Below are positions 28,370 to 36,945 of a stretch of DNA of 64,000 nucleotides, piece by piece. Source of the DNA: Candidatus Tepidiaquacella proteinivora (GTDB taxonomy: Bacteria; Bacteroidota; Ignavibacteria; Tepidaquicellales; Tepidaquicellaceae); contig CP054675.1 of the NCBI GenBank assembly GCA_013348845.1, positions 1,249,501 through 1,313,500 of the forward strand. Reading direction: 5' to 3'. A program made the position numbers and the translations under genes. The first letter of the stretch is position 1, and each line of letters begins with the position of its first letter. The notes beneath the pieces are model-generated. The model saw nothing but the letters and a program-made list of their open reading frames with translations, did not search any database and was not told the DNA's origin.

Positions 28370-29614
28370 ATGAATTTTACAAAAATTTTACTATTAATTC
28401 TTACTGCAATTTTTTTTATCTCTTGTTCAAATAAAAAAGTTGAACTTCAATATGGAGATTGGAGGGGTATTTTATTAATAGATAAAGAAAACACTGCAAA
28501 TGAATTACCATTTTTATTTACCTTAGAGTTCAACCCTGATACAAAAAAAATATCAATGAAAATTTTTAATGCAGAGGAAGTGATTGAAACTGATGAAATT
28601 ATTTTAGAGAATGATTCTTTAAAAATTAAGATGCCGGTTTTCAAAGATGAAATAATCGCTAAAATAATAAAAGGCGATTCAATCGCAGGAGAATATATAC
28701 ATTTTGGAAGTCGTACTAAATATAGCATTCCATTTTATGCTGTGTCTGGTAAAAAAGACAGATTTATCATTAATGAAGAACCTGCTATAAATGTAACCGG
28801 AAAATGGGAAATATTTTTCTCCCCTGATGATTCAAATACTAATATAGGTATAGGAGAATTTAAGCAGCAAAACGGTAAAGTTACCGGTACAATTCTTACA
28901 GAATCCGGTGATTACAGATATCTTGAAGGTGTAGTATCGGGAAAGAATTTTTTACTTTCCTGTGTTAACGGTTCACATACATTATTTTTTAAAGCTGAAA
29001 TTTCTGATAAAGGTAATCTTGAAAACGGTATTTTAATTGGTGGACCAAACTGGAAAGAAAAATGGCGGGCAGAAAAAAATGAGAATGCAAAATTACGGGA
29101 CCCCGAAAAACTTACCGAGGTCAGGACAGATATGGATATAAAATTTTCACTCGTTGACATAAATGGTAATAAAGTTTCTCTAAGTGATGAAAAATTTATT
29201 AATAAAGTTGTTATTCTTCAAATTATGGGTTCCTGGTGCCCAAATTGTATGGACGAAACGAGATTGTTTGCTGAATTATATAATATATATAATCCGCGCG
29301 GATTAGAAATTATAGGTCTTTGTTTCGAGACTAAGGATACAACAGAATCAATTAAGAGAATAAAAAGATTTGCTGAGCAACTTAAAGCAAATTACACTTT
29401 CCTTTATGCGGGTGAGGTTGGAAAGAAATCAGTTCTTGAAATTTTACCCGTATTAAAAGATATTAAAGGATATCCCACCACTATATATCTTGATAGGAAA
29501 CACAAAATAAGAAAAGTATATACTGGATTCAGTGGACCAAGTACAGGGGTCCATTTTGAAAAATTAAGAAATAATATAATACAATTCATAGAAAAACTTT
29601 TAGATGAAAATTAA
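28370..29614 (+). CDS. TlpA-like thioredoxin-domain lipoprotein
   Basis: A 414-residue lipoprotein with lipobox cysteine C19 in FFISCSNK. Residues 20 to about 255 form a beta-rich region that resembles the N-terminal domains of Bacteroidota TlpA/ResA-like proteins. The C-terminal thioredoxin-like domain (about 260-414) has the redox pair C290-x-x-C293 in GSWCPNC and the GYPTTIYLD cis-proline segment. Such proteins reduce or isomerise disulfides in the periplasm, for example in cytochrome maturation, but no cytochrome gene is nearby. A small secreted protein gene follows 23 bases later. Confidence 0.9.
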   Translation: MNFTKILLLILTAIFFISCSNKKVELQYGDWRGILLIDKENTANELPFLFTLEFNPDTKKISMKIFNAEEVIETDEIILENDSLKIKMPVFKDEIIAKIIKGDSIAGEYIHFGSRTKYSIPFYAVSGKKDRFIINEEPAINVTGKWEIFFSPDDSNTNIGIGEFKQQNGKVTGTILTESGDYRYLEGVVSGKNFLLSCVNGSHTLFFKAEISDKGNLENGILIGGPNWKEKWRAEKNENAKLRDPEKLTEVRTDMDIKFSLVDINGNKVSLSDEKFINKVVILQIMGSWCPNCMDETRLFAELYNIYNPRGLEIIGLCFETKDTTESIKRIKRFAEQLKANYTFLYAGEVGKKSVLEILPVLKDIKGYPTTIYLDRKHKIRKVYTGFSGPSTGVHFEKLRNNIIQFIEKLLDEN

Positions 29615-29637
29615 TTATTAAAAACAAAAAAATCGCA

Positions 29638-30033
29638 ATGAAAAAATATTTAATTTTATTTAGCTTTTTAATATTGAGCCAATTATGTTATTCACAGGCA
29701 CATGTAGAAGCTTATTATAGAGAATATTGCTATTATAATGATAGTACAGAAAAGTATGACGATTGTTATGGGTATGACGAATTATCAACTTTTGATATTT
29801 CCGAAGACTGGTCTTATTGGATTCATACGACACCTAAAATGCAATCGACATATTATGTCATCGATTCACAATATATGGATGAATATGAACTTACTTTCTA
29901 TTATGTAGAGAGTGACGCTGGTAATAAATATATCTATGTTTTTGACATAATGAAAAAGGAGATAAGAATTTTTGGTATTAGTAAGGAAGGGGAAAAATTT
30001 ATTCTCACTTTTCTTTGTAACAAATGGGAATAA
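29638..30033 (+). CDS. Small secreted protein of unknown function
   Basis: A 131-residue protein with a clear signal peptide (MKKYLILFSFLILSQLCYSQ). The mature part of about 110 residues is acidic and very rich in tyrosine, with cysteines in EYCYYNDS, YDDCYGYD and TFLCNKWE. I do not recognise a family. It lies 23 bases after the TlpA-like lipoprotein gene, so its cysteines may be substrates of that thiol-redox protein; this is inference. It converges on hutU with nine bases between the stops. Confidence 0.72.
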   Translation: MKKYLILFSFLILSQLCYSQAHVEAYYREYCYYNDSTEKYDDCYGYDELSTFDISEDWSYWIHTTPKMQSTYYVIDSQYMDEYELTFYYVESDAGNKYIYVFDIMKKEIRIFGISKEGEKFILTFLCNKWE

Positions 30034-30042
30034 AAAATAATA

Positions 30043-31692
30043 TTATTTTAACATAGGTATTCTCAATCCAAATTTCTTTGCGTTTTGAATTGCCTGTTCG
30101 TAACCTGCATCAGAATGTCTGACTATTCCCATACCTGGGTCATATGTTAAACAATTATTTAATCTTGTATATGCTTCTTCTGTACCATCAGCAACAATTA
30201 CCATTCCAGCGTGGATAGAATACCCAATACCAACACCACCACCATGATGCAAAGAGACCCAACTTGCACCGCCTATACAATGCAGAGCAAAGTTCAATAT
30301 AGGCCAATCTGCAATAGCATCAGAGCCGTCTTTCATCTTTTCTGTTTCTCTATTCGGAGATGCAACACTACCACAATCAAGATGGTCTCTTCCTATAACA
30401 ATCGGGGCTTTAACTTTTCCCTTTTTAACTAAATCATTAAATAACTTTCCTGCTTTAGCTCTTTCTCCATAACCAAGCCAGCAAATTCTCGCGGGTAATC
30501 CCTGGAAATGAACTTTTTCTCTTGCAGCTTTTAACCAATTATGTAAATGTTTATCATCAGGGAAAGCTTCTGCAATTGTTTCATCAGTAGTATAAATATC
30601 TTCAGGTTCTCCAGATAAAGCAACCCATCTGAATGGTCCTTTTCCATCACAAAATAAAGGACGAATATATTCGGGAACAAAGCCAGGTATATCAAAAGCA
30701 TTCTCAAAACCATTTGCAAATGCCTCACCTCTTAAATTATTTCCATAGTCAAAAGCAATTGCACCCCTTTTCATCATTTCCCACATAGTACGACAATGTA
30801 TAACTGCCGTTTCTCGTGCTAACTTTTGGTATTTTTTCGGGTCATTTTTCCGCAAGTCTAATGCTTCTTCGAGACTCATTCCCATAGGCACATAACCATT
30901 CAACATATCATGTGCAGAAGTCTGATCTGTCAGAACATCAGGAATTATACCAAGTTTTAAAATTTCCGGGTGTATTTCACCAGCATTTCCAACCAAACCA
31001 ACAGAAACAGGTTTTTTATTTTCTTTAGCTTGAAGAACAATATTTAAAGCTTCATCAAGAGATTCTGTCATTACATCACAATAACCCGTATCAATTCGTT
31101 TTTTTATTCTCGCTTTATCTACTTCTACTCCTAAAAAAGCAGCGCCATTAAGAGTTGCAGCAAGAGGTTGTGCACCACCCATTCCACCAAGCCCGGCAGT
31201 TAAAACAAACTTCCCCGCTAATGATCCATTGAAGTATTTTTTTGCACAAGCACCGAAAGTTTCGTAAGTCCCCTGAAGAATACCCTGAGTACCGATATAA
31301 ATCCAGGAACCGGCAGTCATTTGACCATACATAGTAAGTCCAAGAGCTTCAAGCCTTCTAAACTCATCCCAGGTTGCCCATTTTGGCACAATTTGGGAAT
31401 TAGAAATTACAACTCTTGGTGCATTATTATGAGTTTTCCAGACTGCAACTGGTTTCCCTGACTGAACCAATAATGTTTCATCACTTTCAAGCGTCATCAA
31501 AGTTTCAACAATAGCATCAAAACATTCCCAGTTTCTTGCTGCTTTTCCAGAGCCACCATAAACTATGAGTTGTTCGGGTTGCTCTGCAACATCAGCATCG
31601 AGATTATTCATAAGCATTCGCATTGCTGCTTCAGCCTGCCAATTTTTGCATGAAATTTTTGTCCCTCTTGGAGATTTTATTATACGATTCAT
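30043..31692 (-). CDS. hutU: Urocanate hydratase
   Basis: A 549-residue urocanase, converting urocanate to imidazolonepropionate in histidine degradation. The NAD+-binding [15 protein letters not shown] segment is present, as are [18 protein letters not shown] and [15 protein letters not shown]. The catalytic cysteine is C404 in ARICWLGYG, matching the position of Cys410 in the 557-residue Pseudomonas enzyme. The sequence is intact. No hutH, hutI or hutG/hutF gene lies in this window, so the rest of the pathway must be elsewhere. It appears monocistronic, with 124 bases to the upstream RNase H gene. Confidence 0.97.
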   Translation of the reverse strand: MNRIIKSPRGTKISCKNWQAEAAMRMLMNNLDADVAEQPEQLIVYGGSGKAARNWECFDAIVETLMTLESDETLLVQSGKPVAVWKTHNNAPRVVISNSQIVPKWATWDEFRRLEALGLTMYGQMTAGSWIYIGTQGILQGTYETFGACAKKYFNGSLAGKFVLTAGLGGMGGAQPLAATLNGAAFLGVEVDKARIKKRIDTGYCDVMTESLDEALNIVLQAKENKKPVSVGLVGNAGEIHPEILKLGIIPDVLTDQTSAHDMLNGYVPMGMSLEEALDLRKNDPKKYQKLARETAVIHCRTMWEMMKRGAIAFDYGNNLRGEAFANGFENAFDIPGFVPEYIRPLFCDGKGPFRWVALSGEPEDIYTTDETIAEAFPDDKHLHNWLKAAREKVHFQGLPARICWLGYGERAKAGKLFNDLVKKGKVKAPIVIGRDHLDCGSVASPNRETEKMKDGSDAIADWPILNFALHCIGGASWVSLHHGGGVGIGYSIHAGMVIVADGTEEAYTRLNNCLTYDPGMGIVRHSDAGYEQAIQNAKKFGLRIPMLK

Positions 31693-31816
31693 AATTTTAT
31701 TTTTGAAAAATATAATTTCATTAATACTTTTAATAAAGTCATATTTTAAAGTTGAATCCTGTTAAACCACATTAAAAGTATTAATTTTTTATTAAATCAT
31801 TAAATAGGATTGTTTA

Positions 31817-32533
31817 CTAATTATTTTTTCTTTTGAATTCAGTAATGACCCTTTTAGCAAGTCTATCAACTTCCTCATTCCATTTATAACCGGAATGTGC
31901 TTCAACTTTTATCCATTGAATTTTTATTTTGTTATCCTTAAAAAAATCGGAATAATTTTTAGTAATATCCTTTTTTGTTTTCCACCTTCCAGATGCCCAC
32001 ATCTCAATACCTTCCATATCATAATAAATTTTTACTTCCTGTATTCCGTTCTTTTCACACCATTTAAGAGCTTCAACAACAGCATTTAACTCGCCTGCAA
32101 CCTGATATGAGCCTAAAACTTCTATTTGACTCATTACGCCTGAAATATAATAAATTGGTTTACCATCTTTGCGAATAATTGCTGCGTAGCCTGTGTATCC
32201 ATCTCTATATGCACCATCAACATCAATTTCAATACCTCTGTCTTCATAAACAGGAATTCTAAAAGAAGCAGTCATTCTATTCCAAAGAGATTCAATTTCT
32301 TCAACAAATTCTTTCCTTAATTCAATTGTGGTTAAAGTATAAGAATCCTTCGTCGGTTTATAATATAAAGAAACATAACCGATATGCTCATTTGATTTGA
32401 AAATTGAAATTTTAATTGTATAATCCCGGACAGAATCTTCTACTAATGATGCACTAAAATTATTTTTAGCAAGGTATTCAACAAACTCAACTGCTTTTGT
32501 TTTTACTTCTTTTTCAAATAAATAGCTTTTCAT
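31817..32533 (-). CDS. RNase HI-like protein with extra N-terminal domain
   Basis: A 238-residue protein. The C-terminal RNase H fold (about 100-232) has all four carboxylates: D106 in DVDGAYR, E148 in AGELNAV, D172 in YYDMEG and D223 in EEVDRLAK. H213 in EAHSGYKWN is also in place, so catalysis on RNA:DNA hybrids is expected. Residues 1-95 form a separate beta-alpha domain (DYTIKISIFKSNEHIGYVSL and an EFVEEIESLWNRM helix). It does not look like the short hybrid-binding domain of RNase HI/viroplasmin-type enzymes, which has a WxG-type motif that is absent here. Role of this domain is unknown. Monocistronic by spacing. Confidence 0.85.
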   Translation of the reverse strand: MKSYLFEKEVKTKAVEFVEYLAKNNFSASLVEDSVRDYTIKISIFKSNEHIGYVSLYYKPTKDSYTLTTIELRKEFVEEIESLWNRMTASFRIPVYEDRGIEIDVDGAYRDGYTGYAAIIRKDGKPIYYISGVMSQIEVLGSYQVAGELNAVVEALKWCEKNGIQEVKIYYDMEGIEMWASGRWKTKKDITKNYSDFFKDNKIKIQWIKVEAHSGYKWNEEVDRLAKRVITEFKRKNN

Positions 32534-32703
32534 TTCTTAATAATAGATACACTTCTTAATTCTTTCCAGTATTAAAAATTTTTCTTATATATAAATCTTG
32601 CTAAAATTTCATTACTCTTAATAGAGGAGTTTTGATTATTACTCCTAATAAATCATATATAACTGTCTAATAACAAAGTATAATTTTTCCTCTTTAATTA
32701 GTG

Positions 32704-34311
32704 CTATTTTAGCAGAACAATTTTCGTAGCCACTGAATATTCCGAAGAACTGATTCTAAGAAAATAAATCCCACTAGGGAAATCTTGTGCATTCCAATAA
32801 ACATTGTAATTACCAGGCGTAATAAATCCTTCTGTAATAACATCTATTTTTTTACCTGCAATATCAAAAACTTCTATGAAATAATATCTCGATTGATTTA
32901 CTGAATAACTTATTTTAATCGAATTATTAAAAGGATTAGGATAGCATTTTTTTATGACAATATCCTCCGGACTATTCAAATGATTTTCTTTAACAAGAAA
33001 AGTTCCAATATCAATAGGTACTGTCCATATCTGATAAATACCTGAATAATCATCCATCCATAAAGGAATTAATTTATTATTGGTAAATTCAAGTGATATA
33101 AAATCCCCTTGATAACTCGAAGGACCTCCTGTTATCGGTTTAGGTTTAAACCGATGTCCGCTTATGCAATACTCTGACCAGGTAGATCCACCATTTGTTG
33201 AACGAGCTAAGTAAACTTCAGCTGAATCAGAAGATGTATTTCTATCATCATAAAAAATAATATTAATAGCTCCAGTATTGTCAACTTTAATTGCCGGGAA
33301 GTATTGTATTTTTCCGTTATTTAAAGGATCCTGATTCACTCTAATACCACTTGACCAGCTCAAACCATCATTTGATGAATAACGTAATATGATGTCCGGG
33401 TCAGAACCAGCAGGAGGTAAATTTTTTTCAGTTGTAACTATATAAATCCATCCATTTCTTATACCTCCAGATAAATCAATATCCATTCTTGGTAAACCAT
33501 TAACCCTGATATTACTTTTTGATGGAAGCGTTCCATTTATACCATTTACATCAAATATATTTTGATTCAAATTCCAATTCACACCACCATCATCGGAATA
33601 AGCAAATCCAATAAAATCTTCTGTGTAAGGTATTACATTGTTCACCCCAGCCCAACACAATAAAACTCTGCCATTCATACCAACAATTACGTACCCTCCT
33701 GAACATCGGGAAGGGGGAGGATTATTTATTGCCTGCGGGGTTGTCCAGCTAATTCCACTATTAGTTGTGTATGAAACCATAACTGGAAACGGGGAAACAA
33801 ATCTAACAAAAGAAATATATGTTCTCCCATAATAAGGACTTGTAGGAATAACATCTGTAGTAGTTGAGCTTTTATCTTCTGTTTGTTGAGTAATTATCGA
33901 ATAAGCAGTAGACCAGTTCGCTCCTGAATTAAGTGAGTAATGAGAATACATTCCATAGAATATTGAACCAATATGTGTTAATATAAAAACTCCATTTTTA
34001 TCAATAACAACTCCGGGATCTCCGCCATGATTGAAAATATTTTCGCCATTACAAGTATCAGACCCGAACCAATTCAAACCTCCGTTTGTAGAAATATATA
34101 CTCCTTCACTTTTAAAACCACTATTAGTATTAATTGTTACTGCACTTGCAAAAAGAATCAATGAATTAATAGGACTAACAGATACAACTGGTTCGGTTTG
34201 AGTAACATCACTTGGATAAATCCTATAACTATCCCCAATAAAAAGTTCCTGTCCGTAGATAGAATTAATAATTGATAAAATGAAAAATATTTTTATTAAA
34301 TTTATTTTCAT
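32704..34311 (-). CDS. Secreted BNR-repeat (sialidase-like) protein with T9SS type A sorting domain
   Basis: A 535-residue protein with signal peptide ending in SIYGQ. Six BNR/Asp-box-like repeats are visible: STNGGLNWFG, SLNSGANWST, TTNSGISWTT, SDDGGVNWNL, SSNDGLSWSS and STNGGSTWSE. This repeat pattern builds six-bladed propellers such as sialidases, but no catalytic arginine triad or nucleophile could be confirmed. The sorting domain has the variant motif KCYPNPFNNSIKISY. The ATG overlaps the TonB-dependent receptor stop by four bases (ATGA), so it is translated right after that receptor. It may be a surface partner for substrate capture; this is inference. Confidence 0.87.
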   Translation of the reverse strand: MKINLIKIFFILSIINSIYGQELFIGDSYRIYPSDVTQTEPVVSVSPINSLILFASAVTINTNSGFKSEGVYISTNGGLNWFGSDTCNGENIFNHGGDPGVVIDKNGVFILTHIGSIFYGMYSHYSLNSGANWSTAYSIITQQTEDKSSTTTDVIPTSPYYGRTYISFVRFVSPFPVMVSYTTNSGISWTTPQAINNPPPSRCSGGYVIVGMNGRVLLCWAGVNNVIPYTEDFIGFAYSDDGGVNWNLNQNIFDVNGINGTLPSKSNIRVNGLPRMDIDLSGGIRNGWIYIVTTEKNLPPAGSDPDIILRYSSNDGLSWSSGIRVNQDPLNNGKIQYFPAIKVDNTGAINIIFYDDRNTSSDSAEVYLARSTNGGSTWSEYCISGHRFKPKPITGGPSSYQGDFISLEFTNNKLIPLWMDDYSGIYQIWTVPIDIGTFLVKENHLNSPEDIVIKKCYPNPFNNSIKISYSVNQSRYYFIEVFDIAGKKIDVITEGFITPGNYNVYWNAQDFPSGIYFLRISSSEYSVATKIVLLK

Positions 34312-36440
34312 AAACTAAATTTAATATTTAAACCACCAAATATATTTCTTGGTTCTCCTAAACTATAATATCTTCCGAAAAAGTCATTTATATTAATGTA
34401 ACCTACATATCTTCTATCGAAAATATTTTTAATGCCAAAATAAGTTAGGATATTTAAATGTTTATATGTGAAATTAATTCCAAGAAGCGGATTAGCATAG
34501 AAATAATCACCACTTGATTTCGAATTTGCATCATCTACATACATTTTTGAAAGATAATCACAATCGAATTGTAATAAGCCGTTCAGTTCTTTTGAAATAT
34601 ACCATTCATAATTAAAAATAAAATTAAATATATGTTGTGGAAAAGAGGGCATATAATTTCCGGAAAAATTATAAAAAACAGTTCCGGAAGGAGTAATAAC
34701 AAGAGCGGAGTAATCATCATATTTAAAATTGGTAAAAATATAATTAACCGTAAATTCAACTCTATCTACAGGTTCTGTCATTAAACCCAATTCAATACCA
34801 AATCTGTTTGTTTTTGAAGCAGTACGAAAATATGTGGCATTATTGATTGTATACGGGACGATATCATCTTTTATAAAATAATTATATAAAGTAACTTCAA
34901 AAAAAATCTTTTTCATAAATTCCGATTCTTTATTAAGGAAATTTCCTTTTATTCCAATTTCAAAATTATTGGATTTAGCTGGTTCTAAAAATGCATTCAA
35001 TAACGGTCCTACTCTTGTTATATTTTCAAGTTCACTTAAAATGGGCACATCAAAACCAAGAGAATAAGAAGTATATATAGCAAGAGATGGAAGCAATTTA
35101 TAATTTAATGCAATCTTAGGGGTAAAAGCTTGAAATATGCGGGAAGTATCTATCATTCCATTAAATTGTAAAGCGCTTTTTGAATATTTTGTAATATCAT
35201 ATCTCCCAGCAAGGTAAACATCCATTTTATCAGAAATTAAATTATATTGTTCCTGAAAATAAAATCCAACATTATTTGAAACATTTAAAAACTGATTTTG
35301 AATGGTTAAATCTTTCTTTCCAAAAATGTTATTAAATTCCGTAACAGGACCACTTTGCCTCGAAGCATCAACCCCAATTGTAAACTCATTTCTTCGTCCA
35401 TTTATATAAGTTTTGTTAGTATAACGAACATAACTACCAAGTGAATATCTCGTAGAGATTGTGTAGTTAATATCATCGGTTTTATCCTGATCCTTTAATC
35501 CTCCGAATACAGTAATTTCCAGTTCATTATTCTCTGCTTTCCCCCAGAATGTTTTTAATCTAACTCCCGCTCTACCTTTAGCAGTAATTTTTCTGAAATC
35601 CTGAGATACAGCAAGTTCCAGTGCCTGAAAAGGATCTTTATTATAATCAACTTCATTAAGAGAGCCTGGAATTCTATTTAATCCATTAACATAATTAATT
35701 AATATATCTATAGAAGTCTTTGTTCCTAAATAGCCCTGAAATATTGAATTTAAAAGATGTATATATTCCTCACTATGCTTCCTGTATCCAATAATATTTC
35801 TGTAACTATAAGATAGAAAGAACCTATAGTTATCAGTTTTAATACCTGTTTTAAAACCATTCTGATAAAAATTATACTGACCTATTTGATTTGTTAAAGT
35901 AAAAAATGATTCATTAAAAGAAAAATCAGAAATAAAATTAATTACACCACCGGGAGAACTTGAATAGAGTGAAGACATATTACCTTTAACAACCTCAACT
36001 CCACCCAAAGATGTAAAATCTACAGCATCAATAACGGTTTCGCCATCAGTTTCTGTTTCCGGGATACCATCGTGCAAAATCCTTACGCCTCTAATTCCAG
36101 AGCTTGATCTTGTACCATATCCTCTTAATGAAATTCTTAAATCATGTGTCCCAAATCTTGACTGTAAAAATAACCCGGGAACATCAGCAAGAACATCCCT
36201 TGCAGAGACCTTCCTCCCGTAATTTAACTCCTTCGTATCTACTCTAAAGACTGAATAAGGAATATCAATAATTTTTTTCATATATCGAGATCCTGTAATT
36301 ACAAGTTCTTCGGTTTGATATTTTAAAGTGTCCTCCCCTTCTTCCTGAGAATATAACAAATTATCAAATGAAAAAAATAAAAATATTATCATCAATAAAA
36401 ACAATGTCTTGTAGTAAAGTTTTAAAATTGTATTTTTCAT
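34308..36440 (-). CDS. TonB-dependent outer-membrane receptor
   Basis: A 710-residue receptor with signal peptide (about 1-32), a plug domain and a beta-barrel. The plug begins after EELVITGSR and includes DVLADVPGLFLQSRFG, RGYGTRSSSGIRGVRILHDG, and VEVVKGNMSSLYSSSPGGVINF. The barrel follows from about 190 with alternating aromatic strands to the C-terminal GGLNIKFSL. The plug segment IPETETDGETVID resembles citrate/siderophore-type receptors, but the ligand is unknown. There is no SusD-like partner; instead the next gene encodes a T9SS BNR protein in a four-base overlap. It is divergent from the large T9SS gene across 505 bases. Confidence 0.92.
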   Translation of the reverse strand: MKNTILKLYYKTLFLLMIIFLFFSFDNLLYSQEEGEDTLKYQTEELVITGSRYMKKIIDIPYSVFRVDTKELNYGRKVSARDVLADVPGLFLQSRFGTHDLRISLRGYGTRSSSGIRGVRILHDGIPETETDGETVIDAVDFTSLGGVEVVKGNMSSLYSSSPGGVINFISDFSFNESFFTLTNQIGQYNFYQNGFKTGIKTDNYRFFLSYSYRNIIGYRKHSEEYIHLLNSIFQGYLGTKTSIDILINYVNGLNRIPGSLNEVDYNKDPFQALELAVSQDFRKITAKGRAGVRLKTFWGKAENNELEITVFGGLKDQDKTDDINYTISTRYSLGSYVRYTNKTYINGRRNEFTIGVDASRQSGPVTEFNNIFGKKDLTIQNQFLNVSNNVGFYFQEQYNLISDKMDVYLAGRYDITKYSKSALQFNGMIDTSRIFQAFTPKIALNYKLLPSLAIYTSYSLGFDVPILSELENITRVGPLLNAFLEPAKSNNFEIGIKGNFLNKESEFMKKIFFEVTLYNYFIKDDIVPYTINNATYFRTASKTNRFGIELGLMTEPVDRVEFTVNYIFTNFKYDDYSALVITPSGTVFYNFSGNYMPSFPQHIFNFIFNYEWYISKELNGLLQFDCDYLSKMYVDDANSKSSGDYFYANPLLGINFTYKHLNILTYFGIKNIFDRRYVGYININDFFGRYYSLGEPRNIFGGLNIKFSL

Positions 36441-36945
36441 TTTCTTTGTATTTAATTTCAGGCTGTTTTAATGAAGACAATTATTGTAAATCAGCCATTT
36501 TTAATATAACAACTTAAATTTAAATTAAAAATACTAAAAGAAACAGAATAGGCTTTTGATTCGTATTTTACAGAAAAAAAACTATAAAAGTAAAATAATT
36601 TCATAGATATATTTTTAATAGATAGAAACACTTCCATTACATACATTTGGGAAACCTTATAAGTATGAATATCATTAAATTGTCATTTTATAAATTTTGT
36701 AATAATGTAAGTATTCTTTTCTAAATTGTTAATAGATATCAGGAGCCAAATAAAATTATCAACTAAATATTAATTGTATTTTCAATAAGTATAGATTTTG
36801 AATTTATTTAAATACTAATTTTTAATAAAATTTAATTCAAAAACAAAAATTAAAACTTTTATTGACTTATACATATTGATAATAGACTTACTGAATTGTT
36901 TTTGAAAGAACAAAAAATTAAGTTTAATTTAAAAAAATATCTAAA
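36441..36945. other. Long AT-rich intergenic region between divergent surface-protein genes
   Basis: This 505-base region is the longest gap in the window and separates the TonB receptor gene (-) from the 865-residue T9SS gene (+). I found no convincing open frame, RNA gene or transcription signal. The 10-mer TTAATAGATA occurs twice (36615-36624 and 36729-36738), 114 bases apart, which in such AT-rich DNA may be chance. Confidence 0.5.

Noticed and set aside
36441-36945. Bacteroidota-type promoter (TTTG and TAnnTTTG) or sigma-70 boxes in the long gap
   Set aside because: Partial matches such as TTGACT and GATAAT exist near 36860-36885 but the spacing is wrong. In AT-rich DNA they are expected by chance.
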